The notes beneath the pieces were generated by a model. It had not been told where the DNA came from, did not search any database, and saw nothing but the letters and a program-made list of their open reading frames with translations. A program made the position numbers and the translations under genes. A stretch of 64,000 nucleotides of DNA from Shinella sp. XGS7 (GTDB lineage Bacteria > Pseudomonadota > Gammaproteobacteria > Burkholderiales > Burkholderiaceae_C), in NCBI RefSeq assembly GCF_020535565.1, contig NZ_CP084758.1, forward strand, positions 4,105,001-4,169,000, given 5' to 3'. Below are positions 1-8,182 of the stretch, piece after piece (position 1 is the first letter of the stretch; each line of letters starts with the position of its first letter).

Positions 1-182
1 AGGCCCAGCCAGTGGGTGAAGGCATCGGCCGGGCCCTGCACGAAGATGGGCGCCAGGATGGGGTAAGGCATGGCCACCCCGGCCGTGTTCATCAGCGCGA
101 TGGCGCACAGGGCAAAGAGCAGCCACTGCGGCCGGCGCAGCGGCGCCACCGCAGCGCTTGCGGGCGTCAGCACGGCACTCAT
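1..182 (-). CDS. MFS transporter, N-terminal fragment (gene runs off the window start)
   Basis: Reading the minus strand from the ATG at 182 gives an open frame of about 60 residues that continues past the window edge. It starts MSAVLTPASAAVAPLRRP and then has a hydrophobic helix containing LLFALCAIALMNTAG, followed by a loop with PYPILAPIF. A short cytoplasmic arm, first transmembrane helix and periplasmic loop in this order are typical of major facilitator superfamily exporters. The family is inferred from the first helix only and the substrate cannot be told. The A+T-rich palindromes at 261-281 lie about 80 bases upstream and could be its operator. An unrelated membrane protein remains possible. 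Confidence 0.6.
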   Translation of the reverse strand, partial: MSAVLTPASAAVAPLRRPQWLLFALCAIALMNTAGVAMPYPILAPIFVQGPADAFTHWLG

Positions 183-260
183 GTGGACAAGGCGCGGCAG
201 GCGCGGGCGATGGCGGGTCGGAACTGCATGCACGGCATCTTGCCGCGGGCCCCTCAATAA

Positions 261-281
261 ATAAACAAATTGTTTATAAAC
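261..281. promoter_or_regulatory. A+T-rich overlapping palindromes, putative operator
   Basis: Two perfect inverted repeats overlap here: ATAAACAA-A-TTGTTTAT (261-277) and GTTTATAAAC (272-281). They form an A+T island in very GC-rich sequence, between a minus-strand MFS gene (start 182) and the plus-strand phosphatase (start 343). The size and symmetry suit a MarR/TetR-type repressor site, but no regulator gene is visible in the window. The operator role is inference. Confidence 0.45.
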
Positions 282-342
282 CATGCCGATAGCGGGCCCA
301 TGGCTTGCGGCAGGGCGTGCGGGCCTGACTGACAATAGCGCC

Positions 343-822
343 ATGCCTTTTCGCCCCCTTCCCCTGCCCGATGCGAATCTGCCCGGCCGGCTCTGGCTGC
401 AATCCATGCCCGGCCGCCTGGAGAGCTGGGGCGCTTTTCTGGACGAGGCGCGGCTGCGCCAGCTGCATCTGGTGGTCTGCCTGAACCCCCTGGAAGAGGT
501 GGCCCAGCTCTCGCCCGGCTACCACAAGGCCATCACCGAGGGCCGCCTGCCTTTCCGCTGGCTGCACCTGCCCATGCGCGACTTCGGCCTGGGCAGCGAC
601 CCGCTGGCCTTCCGCACCGGGGTGGAGCAGATCGCCCAGGGCCTGCGCCTGGGCGAGAGCGTGCTGCTGCACTGCGCCGCCGGCATCGGCCGCACCGGCA
701 CGGTGGCCGCCTGCGTGCTCAAGAGCCTGGGCCAGGCCAGCGAGCCCGCCCTGCGTCAGGTGCGCGCCGCCGGGTCCAATCCCCAGTCCGCCCTGCAGTC
801 GGGCTGGATCGACCAGTTCTGA
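343..822 (+). CDS. Dual-specificity / tyrosine phosphatase-like protein
   Basis: A 159-residue protein with the cysteine phosphatase signature HCAAGIGRTG at residues 110-119: nucleophile Cys111, P-loop Arg117. An Asp in LPMRDFG about 25 residues before it could be the general acid. The layout resembles small CDKN3-type or DSP phosphatases, and the substrate is unknown. An in-frame ATG exists at 283, but its 20 extra residues (MPIAGPWLAAG...) do not look like family sequence, so 343 is preferred. Its stop overlaps the start of rluA by one base (TGATG), which suggests co-translation. Confidence 0.75.
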   Translation: MPFRPLPLPDANLPGRLWLQSMPGRLESWGAFLDEARLRQLHLVVCLNPLEEVAQLSPGYHKAITEGRLPFRWLHLPMRDFGLGSDPLAFRTGVEQIAQGLRLGESVLLHCAAGIGRTGTVAACVLKSLGQASEPALRQVRAAGSNPQSALQSGWIDQF

Positions 823-1430
823 TGCAGCTGCTGCATGTGGACGCCGGGCTGGCCGTGGTCAACAAGCCCAGCGGCCTGCTCTCCGTGCCCGGCCGCCAGG
901 AAAGCGACTGCGCCTGGGCCCGGCTGCGCGAGCAGCTGCCCGACGCCCTGGTCGTGCACCGCCTGGACATGGCCACCTCGGGCCTGCTGCTCTTTGCCCG
1001 CGGCCCCGAGATGCAGCGCGCCCTGAGCCTGGACTTTGCCGAGCGACGGGTGGAGAAGCGCTATGTGGCCCGCGTCCAGGGCCGGCTGGAGGGCCCCACG
1101 GACGACTGGGCCGAGATCGATCTGCCCCTGATCGCCGACTGGCCCAACCGCCCGCGCCAGAAGGTGGATCTGGCCCTGGGCAAGCCCTCGCGCACCCGCT
1201 GGCGGGTGCTGGCCCATGAGGATGACAATCAGGGCGAGAGCACTCGGCTGGAGCTGGAGCCGGTGACCGGCCGCTCCCACCAGCTGCGCGTGCATCTGCA
1301 GGCCCTGGGCCACCCCATCCTGGGCGACAGCCTCTATGGCGGTGCGCCCGCGCCGCGCCTGATGCTGCATGCCTGCGCCCTGGCCCTGCCCGCACGCGGC
1401 CTGGCCCTGCACTGCCCCGCCGACTTCTGA
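822..1430 (+). CDS. rluA: Dual-specificity pseudouridine synthase RluA
   Basis: A 202-residue pseudouridine synthase. The catalytic motif HRLDMATSG carries the conserved Asp. PLIADWPNRPRQKV, GRSHQLRVH, LGHPILGD and the C-terminal PADF closely follow the E. coli RluA pattern. RluA isomerises U746 of 23S rRNA and U32 of certain tRNAs. There is no N-terminal S4 domain, as expected for RluA rather than RluC/RluD. The gene starts one base inside the previous stop and is followed after 12 bases by a DUF938 methyltransferase, so it sits inside a short plus-strand operon. Assignment to RluA rather than a related paralogue rests on motif resemblance. Confidence 0.88.
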   Translation: MQLLHVDAGLAVVNKPSGLLSVPGRQESDCAWARLREQLPDALVVHRLDMATSGLLLFARGPEMQRALSLDFAERRVEKRYVARVQGRLEGPTDDWAEIDLPLIADWPNRPRQKVDLALGKPSRTRWRVLAHEDDNQGESTRLELEPVTGRSHQLRVHLQALGHPILGDSLYGGAPAPRLMLHACALALPARGLALHCPADF

Positions 1431-1442
1431 TACGCCAAAGCC

Positions 1443-2039
1443 ATGAGCGCCCTGCACAGCCCCGCCGCCGAACGCAATCGCCAACCCATTCTGGACACCC
1501 TGCAAGCCTGGCTGCCCGCGCAAGGCCTGGCCCTGGAGATTGCCAGCGGCAGCGGCCAGCATGTGAGCCTGTTCGCAGCGGCCCTGCCCGGCTGGCACTG
1601 GCTGGCCTCGGACCCCAGTGCCGAGGCACGCGCCTCGATTGCCGTGCTCTGGCCCGAGGGCCCGCCCGCCCTGGCCCTGGACGTGCATACGGCCGACTGG
1701 GGCCTGCCCGCCTCGCACCGGCGCCTGGACCTGATCTTCTGCGCCAATATGCTGCATGCCTCTCCAGCCAGCACCCTCTCGGCCCTGCTGGACGGCGCCG
1801 CCCGCCATCTGGCGCCCGGCGGCCTGCTGGCCCTCTACGGGCCCTTCATCGAGGCCGATCGGCCCACGGCCCCCAGCAATCTGGCCTTTGACGCCGATCT
1901 GCGCGCACGCGACCCGCGCTGGGGCCTGCGCCGGCTGGAGGCACTGAGCGAAGCCGCCGCCGCACGCGGCCTGACCCTGGCGCGGCGCCAGGACATGCCC
2001 GCCAACAATCTGCTGCTGGGCTTTGCCCGCCCGGCCTGA
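1443..2039 (+). CDS. DUF938 family class I SAM-dependent methyltransferase
   Basis: A 198-residue protein beginning MSALHSPAAERNRQPIL, the hallmark start of DUF938 proteins. It has a SAM-binding motif I (LEIASGSGQH, near residues 29-38) and later FCANMLHASP and LAPGGLLALYGPF, corresponding to motifs IV and VI of Rossmann-fold methyltransferases. DUF938 proteins are widespread in Proteobacteria and their substrate is not established. It lies 12 bases after rluA and 19 bases before an SDR gene, in the same direction, so co-transcription is likely. Confidence 0.85.
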   Translation: MSALHSPAAERNRQPILDTLQAWLPAQGLALEIASGSGQHVSLFAAALPGWHWLASDPSAEARASIAVLWPEGPPALALDVHTADWGLPASHRRLDLIFCANMLHASPASTLSALLDGAARHLAPGGLLALYGPFIEADRPTAPSNLAFDADLRARDPRWGLRRLEALSEAAAARGLTLARRQDMPANNLLLGFARPA

Positions 2040-2058
2040 CACCGCTTACGAGCCCACC

Positions 2059-2817
2059 ATGAACACACCGAACAAGCTCTTCATCATCACCGGCGCCTCG
2101 CGCGGCATGGGCGAGGCCATCGCCCGCCAGCTGCTGGCCCCGCAGCACCTGGTGCTGGGCCTGGCCCGCGGCGAAAGCCCGGCCCTGGCCCAGGCGGCCA
2201 CGCCGGGGGGCCTGGCGCAATGGCGCTGCGATCTGGCCGAGCCCCTGCCCGTGGCCGAGCGCCTGCAGGCCTGGCTGGCAGCGCAGGATCCGGCTCAGTT
2301 CGATGAGGTCGCCCTGATCAACAACGCCGGCGTGGTGACCGAGCCCGGCCCGGTGGACGGCGTGCCCCTGGCCGAGCTCTCCCGCGCCCTGCGCGTGGGC
2401 CTGGAAGCCACCCTGCTGCTGTCCAGCGCCTTCCTGGCCGCCACCCAGGGCTGGGCGGCCACGCGCAAGATCCTGAACATTTCCTCGGGCCTGGGCCGGC
2501 GCGCCATGGCCGGCAGCGCCCCCTACTGCGCGGCCAAGGCCGGCATGGACAATCTCTCGCGGGCCATGGCCCTGGACGAGGCCCAGCGCGCGAACGGCGC
2601 GCGCATCGTCTCGCTGGCGCCCGGCATCATCGACACCGAGATGCAGCTGCAGCTGCGCAGCGGCGACCCGGCCCGCTTCCCCGAGCAGGCCCGCTTTGCC
2701 GGCTTCAAGCGCGACGGCCAGCTGGACAGCCCCGAGCAGGCCGCCGCCAAGGTGCTGCGCTACCTAGCCCGCCCCGACTTCGGCAGCACCGTGCTGGCCG
2801 ATGTGCGCGAGGCCTGA
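2059..2817 (+). CDS. Short-chain dehydrogenase/reductase (SDR)
   Basis: A 252-residue classical SDR. The cofactor motif TGASRGMG is near the N-terminus, LINNAG follows, the catalytic Ser lies in LNISSGLG, and YCAAK supplies the YxxxK pair. The C-terminal PGIIDTEMQ is also typical. The overall pattern resembles the YueD/benzil-reductase group, but the substrate cannot be fixed from sequence. The ATG at 2059 (MNTPNKLFIITGAS) puts the first strand at the usual distance. An upstream in-frame ATG at 2023 overlaps the preceding gene and adds non-family residues. It is the last gene of the phosphatase-rluA-DUF938-SDR run. Confidence 0.85.
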   Translation: MNTPNKLFIITGASRGMGEAIARQLLAPQHLVLGLARGESPALAQAATPGGLAQWRCDLAEPLPVAERLQAWLAAQDPAQFDEVALINNAGVVTEPGPVDGVPLAELSRALRVGLEATLLLSSAFLAATQGWAATRKILNISSGLGRRAMAGSAPYCAAKAGMDNLSRAMALDEAQRANGARIVSLAPGIIDTEMQLQLRSGDPARFPEQARFAGFKRDGQLDSPEQAAAKVLRYLARPDFGSTVLADVREA

Positions 2818-2943
2818 AACGCCAGCCGCACACCCGCTCTTGAAATGCCGCGCCGCGCCCCCATCTGCTCCGGCACTGCCGGAAGCGATCTGCCGCCGAC
2901 AGCCCAGAACCCCCACCGCCACGCCACGAGGAGAGACGGCCCG

Positions 2944-3933
2944 ATGATGAAGACGACAAACAAGTTCACCCTGAGCGCCCTGGCGCTCCTCGTGAGCCTG
3001 GGCCTGATGACGGCCACCGAGGTCGAGGCCAAACGCCTGAGCGGCGGCGGCATGAAGCGTAGCGTGCCGGCCCAGCCGGCGCCCACCCAGCCGGGCAAGC
3101 CGGCCGCGCCGCAACAGAACAACGCCCCGGCCCAGCAGCAGAATGCCGCGCCCCAGCAGCAGCCCGGCCAGCAGGCCGCCGCTCCGGTGGCCGGTGGTGC
3201 CGCCGCCGCGGCCGCCGCGCCTAAGCGCAGCTGGCTGGGCCCGGTGGCCGGTCTGGCCGCCGGCCTGGGCCTGGCCGCCCTGGCCAGCCACTTCGGCTTT
3301 GGCGAGGCCCTGGCCAATATCATGACCATGGTCCTGCTGGGCCTGGTGTTGATGCTGGTGATCGGCTTTGTAATGCGCCGCTTCGCGGCCAAGAAGGCGG
3401 CCTCGCAAGGCCTGCAGTTCGCCGGTGCCGGCGCGCCCTTCCCCGGCCAGAACCCGCCCCCGGTGCAGCAGCCGGCCTGGCAGCCCCAGGCCACCGGCAG
3501 CGCCGCCCCGGCCGCCCCGCTGAGCGCCGCGGCGCCCGCTGCACCGGCCACACCGGCCGTGCCGGCCGGCTTCGATGCCGCCGGCTTCGAGCAGATCGCC
3601 AAGCAGGTCTTCATCCGCATGCAGGCGGCCAATGACGCGGGCGACCAGAACGATCTGCGCCGCTTCACCACGCCGCAGATGTACGCCTCCATCCAGAGCG
3701 AGCTGCTGGCGCGCAAGGGCGCGACCCAGCGCACCGATGTGTTGCAGTTGGACGCCCAGGTGCTGGAGAGCGTGGAAGAGCATGGCGAGCAGATCGTCAG
3801 CGTGCGCTTCTGGGGCCTGATCCGCGAGCAGAGCGAGTCCGCCGCCGAGAACTTCGACGAGGTCTGGCACCTGGTGCGCCCGCTGGACGGCAGCCGTGAA
3901 TGGGCGATTGCCGGCATCCAGGCCATGGCCTGA
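2944..3933 (+). CDS. Tim44-like domain membrane protein
   Basis: A 329-residue protein. Residues 1-25 look like a signal peptide ending near VEAKRLSGGGMKRS. A Pro/Gln/Ala-rich linker follows, then two hydrophobic helices (WLGPVAGLAAGLGLAALASH and ANIMTMVLLGLVLMLVIGF) and a basic stretch. After a second Ala/Pro linker comes a Tim44-type domain (FEQIAKQVFIRMQAANDAGD to the C-terminus). Bacterial proteins with this layout are membrane-anchored and of unsettled function. The related mitochondrial domain acts in protein import. AGGAGAG lies about nine bases before the ATG at 2944, with a second ATG at 2947. Confidence 0.82.
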   Translation: MMKTTNKFTLSALALLVSLGLMTATEVEAKRLSGGGMKRSVPAQPAPTQPGKPAAPQQNNAPAQQQNAAPQQQPGQQAAAPVAGGAAAAAAAPKRSWLGPVAGLAAGLGLAALASHFGFGEALANIMTMVLLGLVLMLVIGFVMRRFAAKKAASQGLQFAGAGAPFPGQNPPPVQQPAWQPQATGSAAPAAPLSAAAPAAPATPAVPAGFDAAGFEQIAKQVFIRMQAANDAGDQNDLRRFTTPQMYASIQSELLARKGATQRTDVLQLDAQVLESVEEHGEQIVSVRFWGLIREQSESAAENFDEVWHLVRPLDGSREWAIAGIQAMA

Positions 3934-4016
3934 ACGTAAAAACCCTGAGGGATGACGAAAGTCATCCTCCCCCGCTCGGGCCAGAATGCGGCACACCGCC
4001 CTTTCTGGCCCGAATC

Positions 4017-6059
4017 ATGTCCAAGACACCTGAACGCTCGCTGCTGGCCCTGAAGGCCAAGCTCAGCGCCCTGCTCGGCGCCCTGCTCCTGGCCGCCTGC
4101 GCCCAGGCGCCGCAACAGCCCGCCGCCGCCGCCGCGCCTGAGGCCGTGCTGGCGCCCAATGCCAATCTGCTGGTGCAGGGCATTCCCCCGATTCCGCAAA
4201 GCCTGGTGCGCCAGGTGGAGCGCTACACCGACTTCCGCGGCCACAGCTTCGTGGACTGGCATCCGCTGCGCCGCGAGATGCTGGTCTCGCACCGCAAGGC
4301 CGGCTCCAGCACGGCCCAGCTCTTCCGCGTGGACGCCCCCCTGGCCGAGCCCGTGCCCCTGACCGAGGGCGCCGACCCGGTGACCCAGGCCAGCTACGAG
4401 CCGCGCGAGGGTCGCTACATCGTGTTCGAGCGCAGCGCCGGCGGTTCCGAGGTGGCCCAGCTCTACCGCCTGGACGCGCCCGGCCGCGAACCCGTGCTGC
4501 TGAGCAACCCCGACGAACGCAACGATATGGTGGGCTGGCTGCACGACGGCAGCCGCTTGCTCTACACCGCCGTGCCCCTGGACCGCACCGCCCAGGGCGG
4601 CAGCCGCGCCCAGATCAGCACCGCGCTGTGGTCGGTGGACCCGGCCCGACCCGAGAGCCGCCGCAAGCTCGCCGAGCTGCCCGGCCCCGGCTGGTTTGCC
4701 GGCAAGCCCTCCTGGGACGACAAGCAGCTGGCCCTGGTGCGCTATATCTCGGCCAATGAGTCTCAGGTCTGGCTGCTGGATCTGGCCAGCGGCGCCACCC
4801 GCCAGCTGCTGCCCGCCGCGAACGAGCCGGGCCTGAAGGCCGTGCACTTTGCCGGCGCCTTCAGCCGCGATAACCGCTCGCTCTACCTGATCAGCGACCG
4901 CTTCGGCGAGTTTCGTGAGCTGATGCGCTACGAGCTGGCCAGCGGCCGCCTCGAACGCATCACCCACCATATTCCCTGGGATGTGAGCGGCGTGAACGCC
5001 ACCGAGGATGGCCGCCAGCTGGCCCTGCAGATCAATGTGGACGGCCGCGACGAGCTGCGCCTCTTCGATGGCCAGAGCCTCAAGGAACTGCCCGCACCGC
5101 GCATTCCCGAGGGGGCCGTGGGCAGCACCGCTTACCACCGCAGCCTGGGCGAGCTGGTCTTCAGCCTCAGCAATGCCCAGGGCCCCAGCCAGCTCTACAC
5201 CCTGGACAGCCAGGGTCGCACCCAGGCCTGGACCCGGCCCTATGCCCCGCCCGGCGTGGACACGCGCCAGTTCGCCGGCCAGCAGATCGTGCGCTGGAAG
5301 AGCTTTGACGGCCTGGGCATCTCGGGCCTGCTCAGCCGCCCCGATGCCAAGCGCTTCCCCGGCAAGCGCCCGGTGATCATCGCCATCCACGGTGGGCCCG
5401 AGGGCCAGGCCACGGTGGGCTTTCTGGGCCGCAACCAGTACTACGTCAACGAGCTGGGCATCGCCTTTCTGCAGCCCAATGTGCGGGGCTCGGAGGGCTA
5501 TGGCAAGAGCTTCCTGGCCCTGGACAACGGCTACAAGCGCGAGGACTCGGTCAAGGACATCGGCGCCCTGCTGGACTGGATCGCCACCCAGCCCGATCTG
5601 GACGCCTCGCGCGTGCTGGTCATGGGCGGCAGCTACGGCGGCTACATGACCCTGGCCGTGTCCACCCACTATGCGGACCGCATTGCCGGCGCCATCGACA
5701 TCGTGGGCATCTCCCACTTCGTCACCTTCCTGCAGAACACCGAGAGCTACCGCCGCGACCTGCGCCGTGTGGAATATGGCGACGAGCGCGACCCGGCCAT
5801 GCGCGAGTTCCTGGACAAGATCTCGCCCCTGAGCAATGCGCACAAGATCAGCAAGCCGCTCTTTGTGGTGCAGGGCAAGAACGATCCGCGCGTGCCCTAT
5901 ACCGAGGCCGAGCAGATCGTGGACAAGGTGCGCGCCAAGGGCGGCACGGTCTGGTATCTGCGCGCCGAGAACGAGGGCCACGGCTTCGCCCGCAAGGAGA
6001 ACGCCGACTACCAGTTCTACGCCAGCATCCTCTTCATGCAGCAGACCCTGCTGAAATGA
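4017..6059 (+). CDS. S9 family (prolyl oligopeptidase-type) peptidase, lipoprotein
   Basis: A 680-residue serine peptidase. The N-terminus has a signal peptide ending in the lipobox LLAAC. Residues of roughly 50-400 form a WD40-like beta-propeller (repeats such as YTDFRGHSFVDWHP and SASYEPREG). The C-terminal alpha/beta-hydrolase domain holds the nucleophile Ser539 in GGSYGGYM, Asp623 in GKNDPRVPY and His655 in NEGHGF, a complete triad. S9 enzymes of this type cleave small peptides, often dipeptides or acyl-peptides, and the lipobox places it in the envelope. The start at 4017 is chosen because it begins the signal peptide. Its stop overlaps the ATG of the beta-lactamase (ATGA), implying translational coupling. 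Confidence 0.88.
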   Translation: MSKTPERSLLALKAKLSALLGALLLAACAQAPQQPAAAAAPEAVLAPNANLLVQGIPPIPQSLVRQVERYTDFRGHSFVDWHPLRREMLVSHRKAGSSTAQLFRVDAPLAEPVPLTEGADPVTQASYEPREGRYIVFERSAGGSEVAQLYRLDAPGREPVLLSNPDERNDMVGWLHDGSRLLYTAVPLDRTAQGGSRAQISTALWSVDPARPESRRKLAELPGPGWFAGKPSWDDKQLALVRYISANESQVWLLDLASGATRQLLPAANEPGLKAVHFAGAFSRDNRSLYLISDRFGEFRELMRYELASGRLERITHHIPWDVSGVNATEDGRQLALQINVDGRDELRLFDGQSLKELPAPRIPEGAVGSTAYHRSLGELVFSLSNAQGPSQLYTLDSQGRTQAWTRPYAPPGVDTRQFAGQQIVRWKSFDGLGISGLLSRPDAKRFPGKRPVIIAIHGGPEGQATVGFLGRNQYYVNELGIAFLQPNVRGSEGYGKSFLALDNGYKREDSVKDIGALLDWIATQPDLDASRVLVMGGSYGGYMTLAVSTHYADRIAGAIDIVGISHFVTFLQNTESYRRDLRRVEYGDERDPAMREFLDKISPLSNAHKISKPLFVVQGKNDPRVPYTEAEQIVDKVRAKGGTVWYLRAENEGHGFARKENADYQFYASILFMQQTLLK

Positions 6060-6934
6060 GGCGGCGCCAGCTTCTTCTGGCCAGCGGCCTGGCCCTGCCC
6101 GTCTTGCACGCGGCGGCCCAGCCGCGGGGCGATGCGGCCCTGGCCGAGCGCCTGGGCGCGCTGGAAGTCGAGAGCGGCGGCGAGTTGGGCGTCTGCGCCC
6201 TGGACAGCGCCAGCGGCCGGCGCCTGGGCCACCGCCTGGACCAGCGCTTCGCGATGTGCTCCACCTTCAAGGCCCTGCTGGCCGGCCATGTGCTGGCCCG
6301 GGTGGAGGCCGGCGCCCTGCGCCTGGATCAGGCCGTGAAGATCGCCCGCAGCGATCTGGTGCCCTATGCCCCGGCCGTGGAGGCGCAGCTGGCGCGTGGC
6401 CAGATGACGGTGGCCGAACTCTGCGCCGCCAGCGTGGAGCTCAGCGACAACGCCGCGGCCAATCTGCTGCTGGATCTCAGCGAGGGCCCGGCCGGCCTGA
6501 CGGCCTGGCTGCGCAGTCTCGGCGACACGATCACGCGCCTGGACCGGCGGGAGCCCGAGCTCAACAGCAATATCCCTGGCGACCCGCGCGACAGCAGCAC
6601 GCCCGCCGCCATGGCCGCCACCCTGCAGCGCCTGCTGCTGGGCGAGACGGCGCTCCGGCAAGCCGCCTCGCGTGCCCAGCTGCTGGACTGGATGCAGCGC
6701 TCCCCCACCGGCCTGCAGCGCCTGCGCGCCGGCCTGCCCGCGGGCTGGACGGCCGGGGACAAGACCGGCACCGGCACCCGCGGTGCGGCCAACGATGTGG
6801 CCCTGATCCAGCCGCCCGGCCGCGCGCCCTGGCTGGTGGCCGTCTATATGAGCGGCTCCACCCAGCCCCTGAGCACGCTCAACCGGGTTCATGAGCAGGT
6901 GATGCGGGCCCTGGTGCCGGTCATGCTGGGCTGA
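6056..6934 (+). CDS. bla: Class A beta-lactamase
   Basis: A 292-residue periplasmic serine beta-lactamase. All class A motifs are present: Ser69-Thr-Phe-Lys72, Ser130-Asp-Asn132, Glu166 with Asn170 in the omega loop (EPELN) and Lys236-Thr-Gly238. A Cys just before the active serine (MCSTFK) recalls Burkholderia PenA-type enzymes, but no second Cys follows KTG, so the KPC-like disulphide is not expected. The N-terminus MRRRQLLLASGLALP looks like a Tat signal. Its ATG overlaps the stop of the upstream S9 peptidase by four bases. No ampR- or penR-like regulator is adjacent. The hydrolysis spectrum cannot be read from the sequence. Confidence 0.92.
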   Translation: MRRRQLLLASGLALPVLHAAAQPRGDAALAERLGALEVESGGELGVCALDSASGRRLGHRLDQRFAMCSTFKALLAGHVLARVEAGALRLDQAVKIARSDLVPYAPAVEAQLARGQMTVAELCAASVELSDNAAANLLLDLSEGPAGLTAWLRSLGDTITRLDRREPELNSNIPGDPRDSSTPAAMAATLQRLLLGETALRQAASRAQLLDWMQRSPTGLQRLRAGLPAGWTAGDKTGTGTRGAANDVALIQPPGRAPWLVAVYMSGSTQPLSTLNRVHEQVMRALVPVMLG

Positions 6935-6953
6935 GGAAGCCCGGGGCACCACC

Positions 6954-7136
6954 GTCCTCGGTCCGGGCCCGCCCCAGCCGGTCCACGCGAGACGCGGCCC
7001 GTCCTTCGCCCGGCGTCGGACCGTGCGCAGGCACGGTCCTCGGTCCGGGCTCGCCCCAGCCGGGCCGCGCGGGACGCGGCCCGTCCTTCGCCCGGCGTCG
7101 GACCGTGCGCAGGCACGGTCCTCGGTCCGGGCTCAG
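6954..7136. repeat. 82-base tandem repeat with hairpins, about 2.2 copies
   Basis: GTCCTCGGTCCGGG recurs at 6954, 7036 and 7118, exactly 82 bases apart, with most of each unit conserved. Copy two and the partial copy three are nearly identical, while copy one differs at a few bases. Each unit contains a perfect 9-base-pair stem, GGACCGTGC-GCAG-GCACGGTCC (7018-7039 and 7100-7121). The array fills the gap between two convergent genes, bla and the CobD/CbiB-like gene. No T-tract follows the stems, so a classical terminator is not obvious, but a role at the shared 3' ends is plausible. Confidence 0.85.
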
Positions 7137-8122
7137 CCCACCAGGTTGGCGAGGGTCAGCAGGGCCAGCAGCAGCATCCACAGCACCACGGAGCGCCACA
7201 CCAGGCCCACCACGCTCTGCAGATGGCCCAGCATGGGCGCCTGGCCGGGCGTGGAGCCCTGGGCGCTGGTGGCCTCGACATCGCCGCCGGCCTCGAAGGT
7301 CTTGCTGCGGTCCGGGGTCACGCCCGGCGCGGCCGAGCCCCCCAGCTGCACGCCCAGGGCGCCCGCCGCCGCAGCCAGGATGATGCCCTCATTGGCATGC
7401 AGCCACAGGCGCGCGTCGCGGCGCCAGCCGTTCACCGCCTCCTCGAAATTGCCCACGATGGCAAAGCCGGTGGCGGTCAGGCGGGAGGGCAGATAGTCGA
7501 TCCAGCCGAAGCTCTGGCGCGAGAGCAGCATCAGGCGCTCATTGGTGGGCGCGTCCAGGGTGCGGCTCTTGAAGGCCCAGTAGCGGCTGGCGAACTCGGC
7601 CATGCGGTAGAGCACCGCGCCGGCCGGACCCAGGCCCAGGGTGGAGAGCAGCACGAACCAGAAGAACACGCCAAACACATGGCGGTGCGCGGCCAGCAGG
7701 GAATGCTCGATCACATGCCGCAGCAGCTCGGTGCGCGGCAGCTCGCTGGCGTCCAGATGCCGCCACTCGGCCAGCAGGCGGCGCGCCTCCAGCTCGTCAC
7801 CCCGCTCCAGCGCGTCGCGGATGTCGGTGAAGTAGTGGCTGAACTGCCGGAAGCCCAGGGTGAGATACAGCAGCAGCACATCGAAGGCCAGGGCCAGCAG
7901 CACGCTGAACTGGCGCAGCGCGATGTAGACGGCCGCGGTCAGCAGGGCCGGACCGATGGCGGTGATGGCCCAGACCACACCGGCATGGTGCTCGCGGCCG
8001 GCATCGAAGTTGCGCCCGGTCCAGCGGACCCAGGAGATCACGCCGTCGTGGATGCGATTGCCATGAGGCAGAGGCTTGAGTTGCTCGCAGATCAGCGCGA
8101 ACAAGACCGCAAAGAAGTTCAT
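7133..8122 (-). CDS. CobD/CbiB family membrane protein
   Basis: A 329-residue integral membrane protein beginning MNFFAVLFALICEQLKPL. Hydrophobic helices lie near residues 50-95 (AITAIGPALLTAAVYIAL, LLALAFDVLLLYLTLGF), about 155-185 (FGVFFWFVLLSTLGLGPAGAVLYRMAEF) and at the extreme C-terminus. FSHYFTDIRDALERGDELEARRLL and the SRYWAF segment match the CobD/CbiB-AmpE-like family found as a single gene in Burkholderiales. True CbiB acts in cobalamin side-chain attachment. No cobalamin genes are nearby, so cobalamin synthesis should not be assumed. Its 3' end touches the 82-base repeat array. Confidence 0.8.
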   Translation of the reverse strand: MNFFAVLFALICEQLKPLPHGNRIHDGVISWVRWTGRNFDAGREHHAGVVWAITAIGPALLTAAVYIALRQFSVLLALAFDVLLLYLTLGFRQFSHYFTDIRDALERGDELEARRLLAEWRHLDASELPRTELLRHVIEHSLLAAHRHVFGVFFWFVLLSTLGLGPAGAVLYRMAEFASRYWAFKSRTLDAPTNERLMLLSRQSFGWIDYLPSRLTATGFAIVGNFEEAVNGWRRDARLWLHANEGIILAAAAGALGVQLGGSAAPGVTPDRSKTFEAGGDVEATSAQGSTPGQAPMLGHLQSVVGLVWRSVVLWMLLLALLTLANLVG

Positions 8123-8182
8123 GGGCCGGGATGATAGCCGCGGCTCGCGCGCTTGCCGGCCTCGACGGGCCGACTCGGGCGA

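Noticed and set aside
2760-5981. A 1073-codon open frame on the minus strand
   Set aside because: It is antisense to the Tim44-like and S9 peptidase genes and the product is low-complexity, so it is a shadow frame.
6954-7136. The 82-base repeats as a CRISPR array
   Set aside because: The units are contiguous with no spacers, there are only about two copies and no cas genes are present.
7133-8122. The CobD/CbiB-like gene as evidence for cobalamin synthesis
   Set aside because: No other cob or cbi gene is in the window, and related single-gene copies occur without a cobalamin operon.
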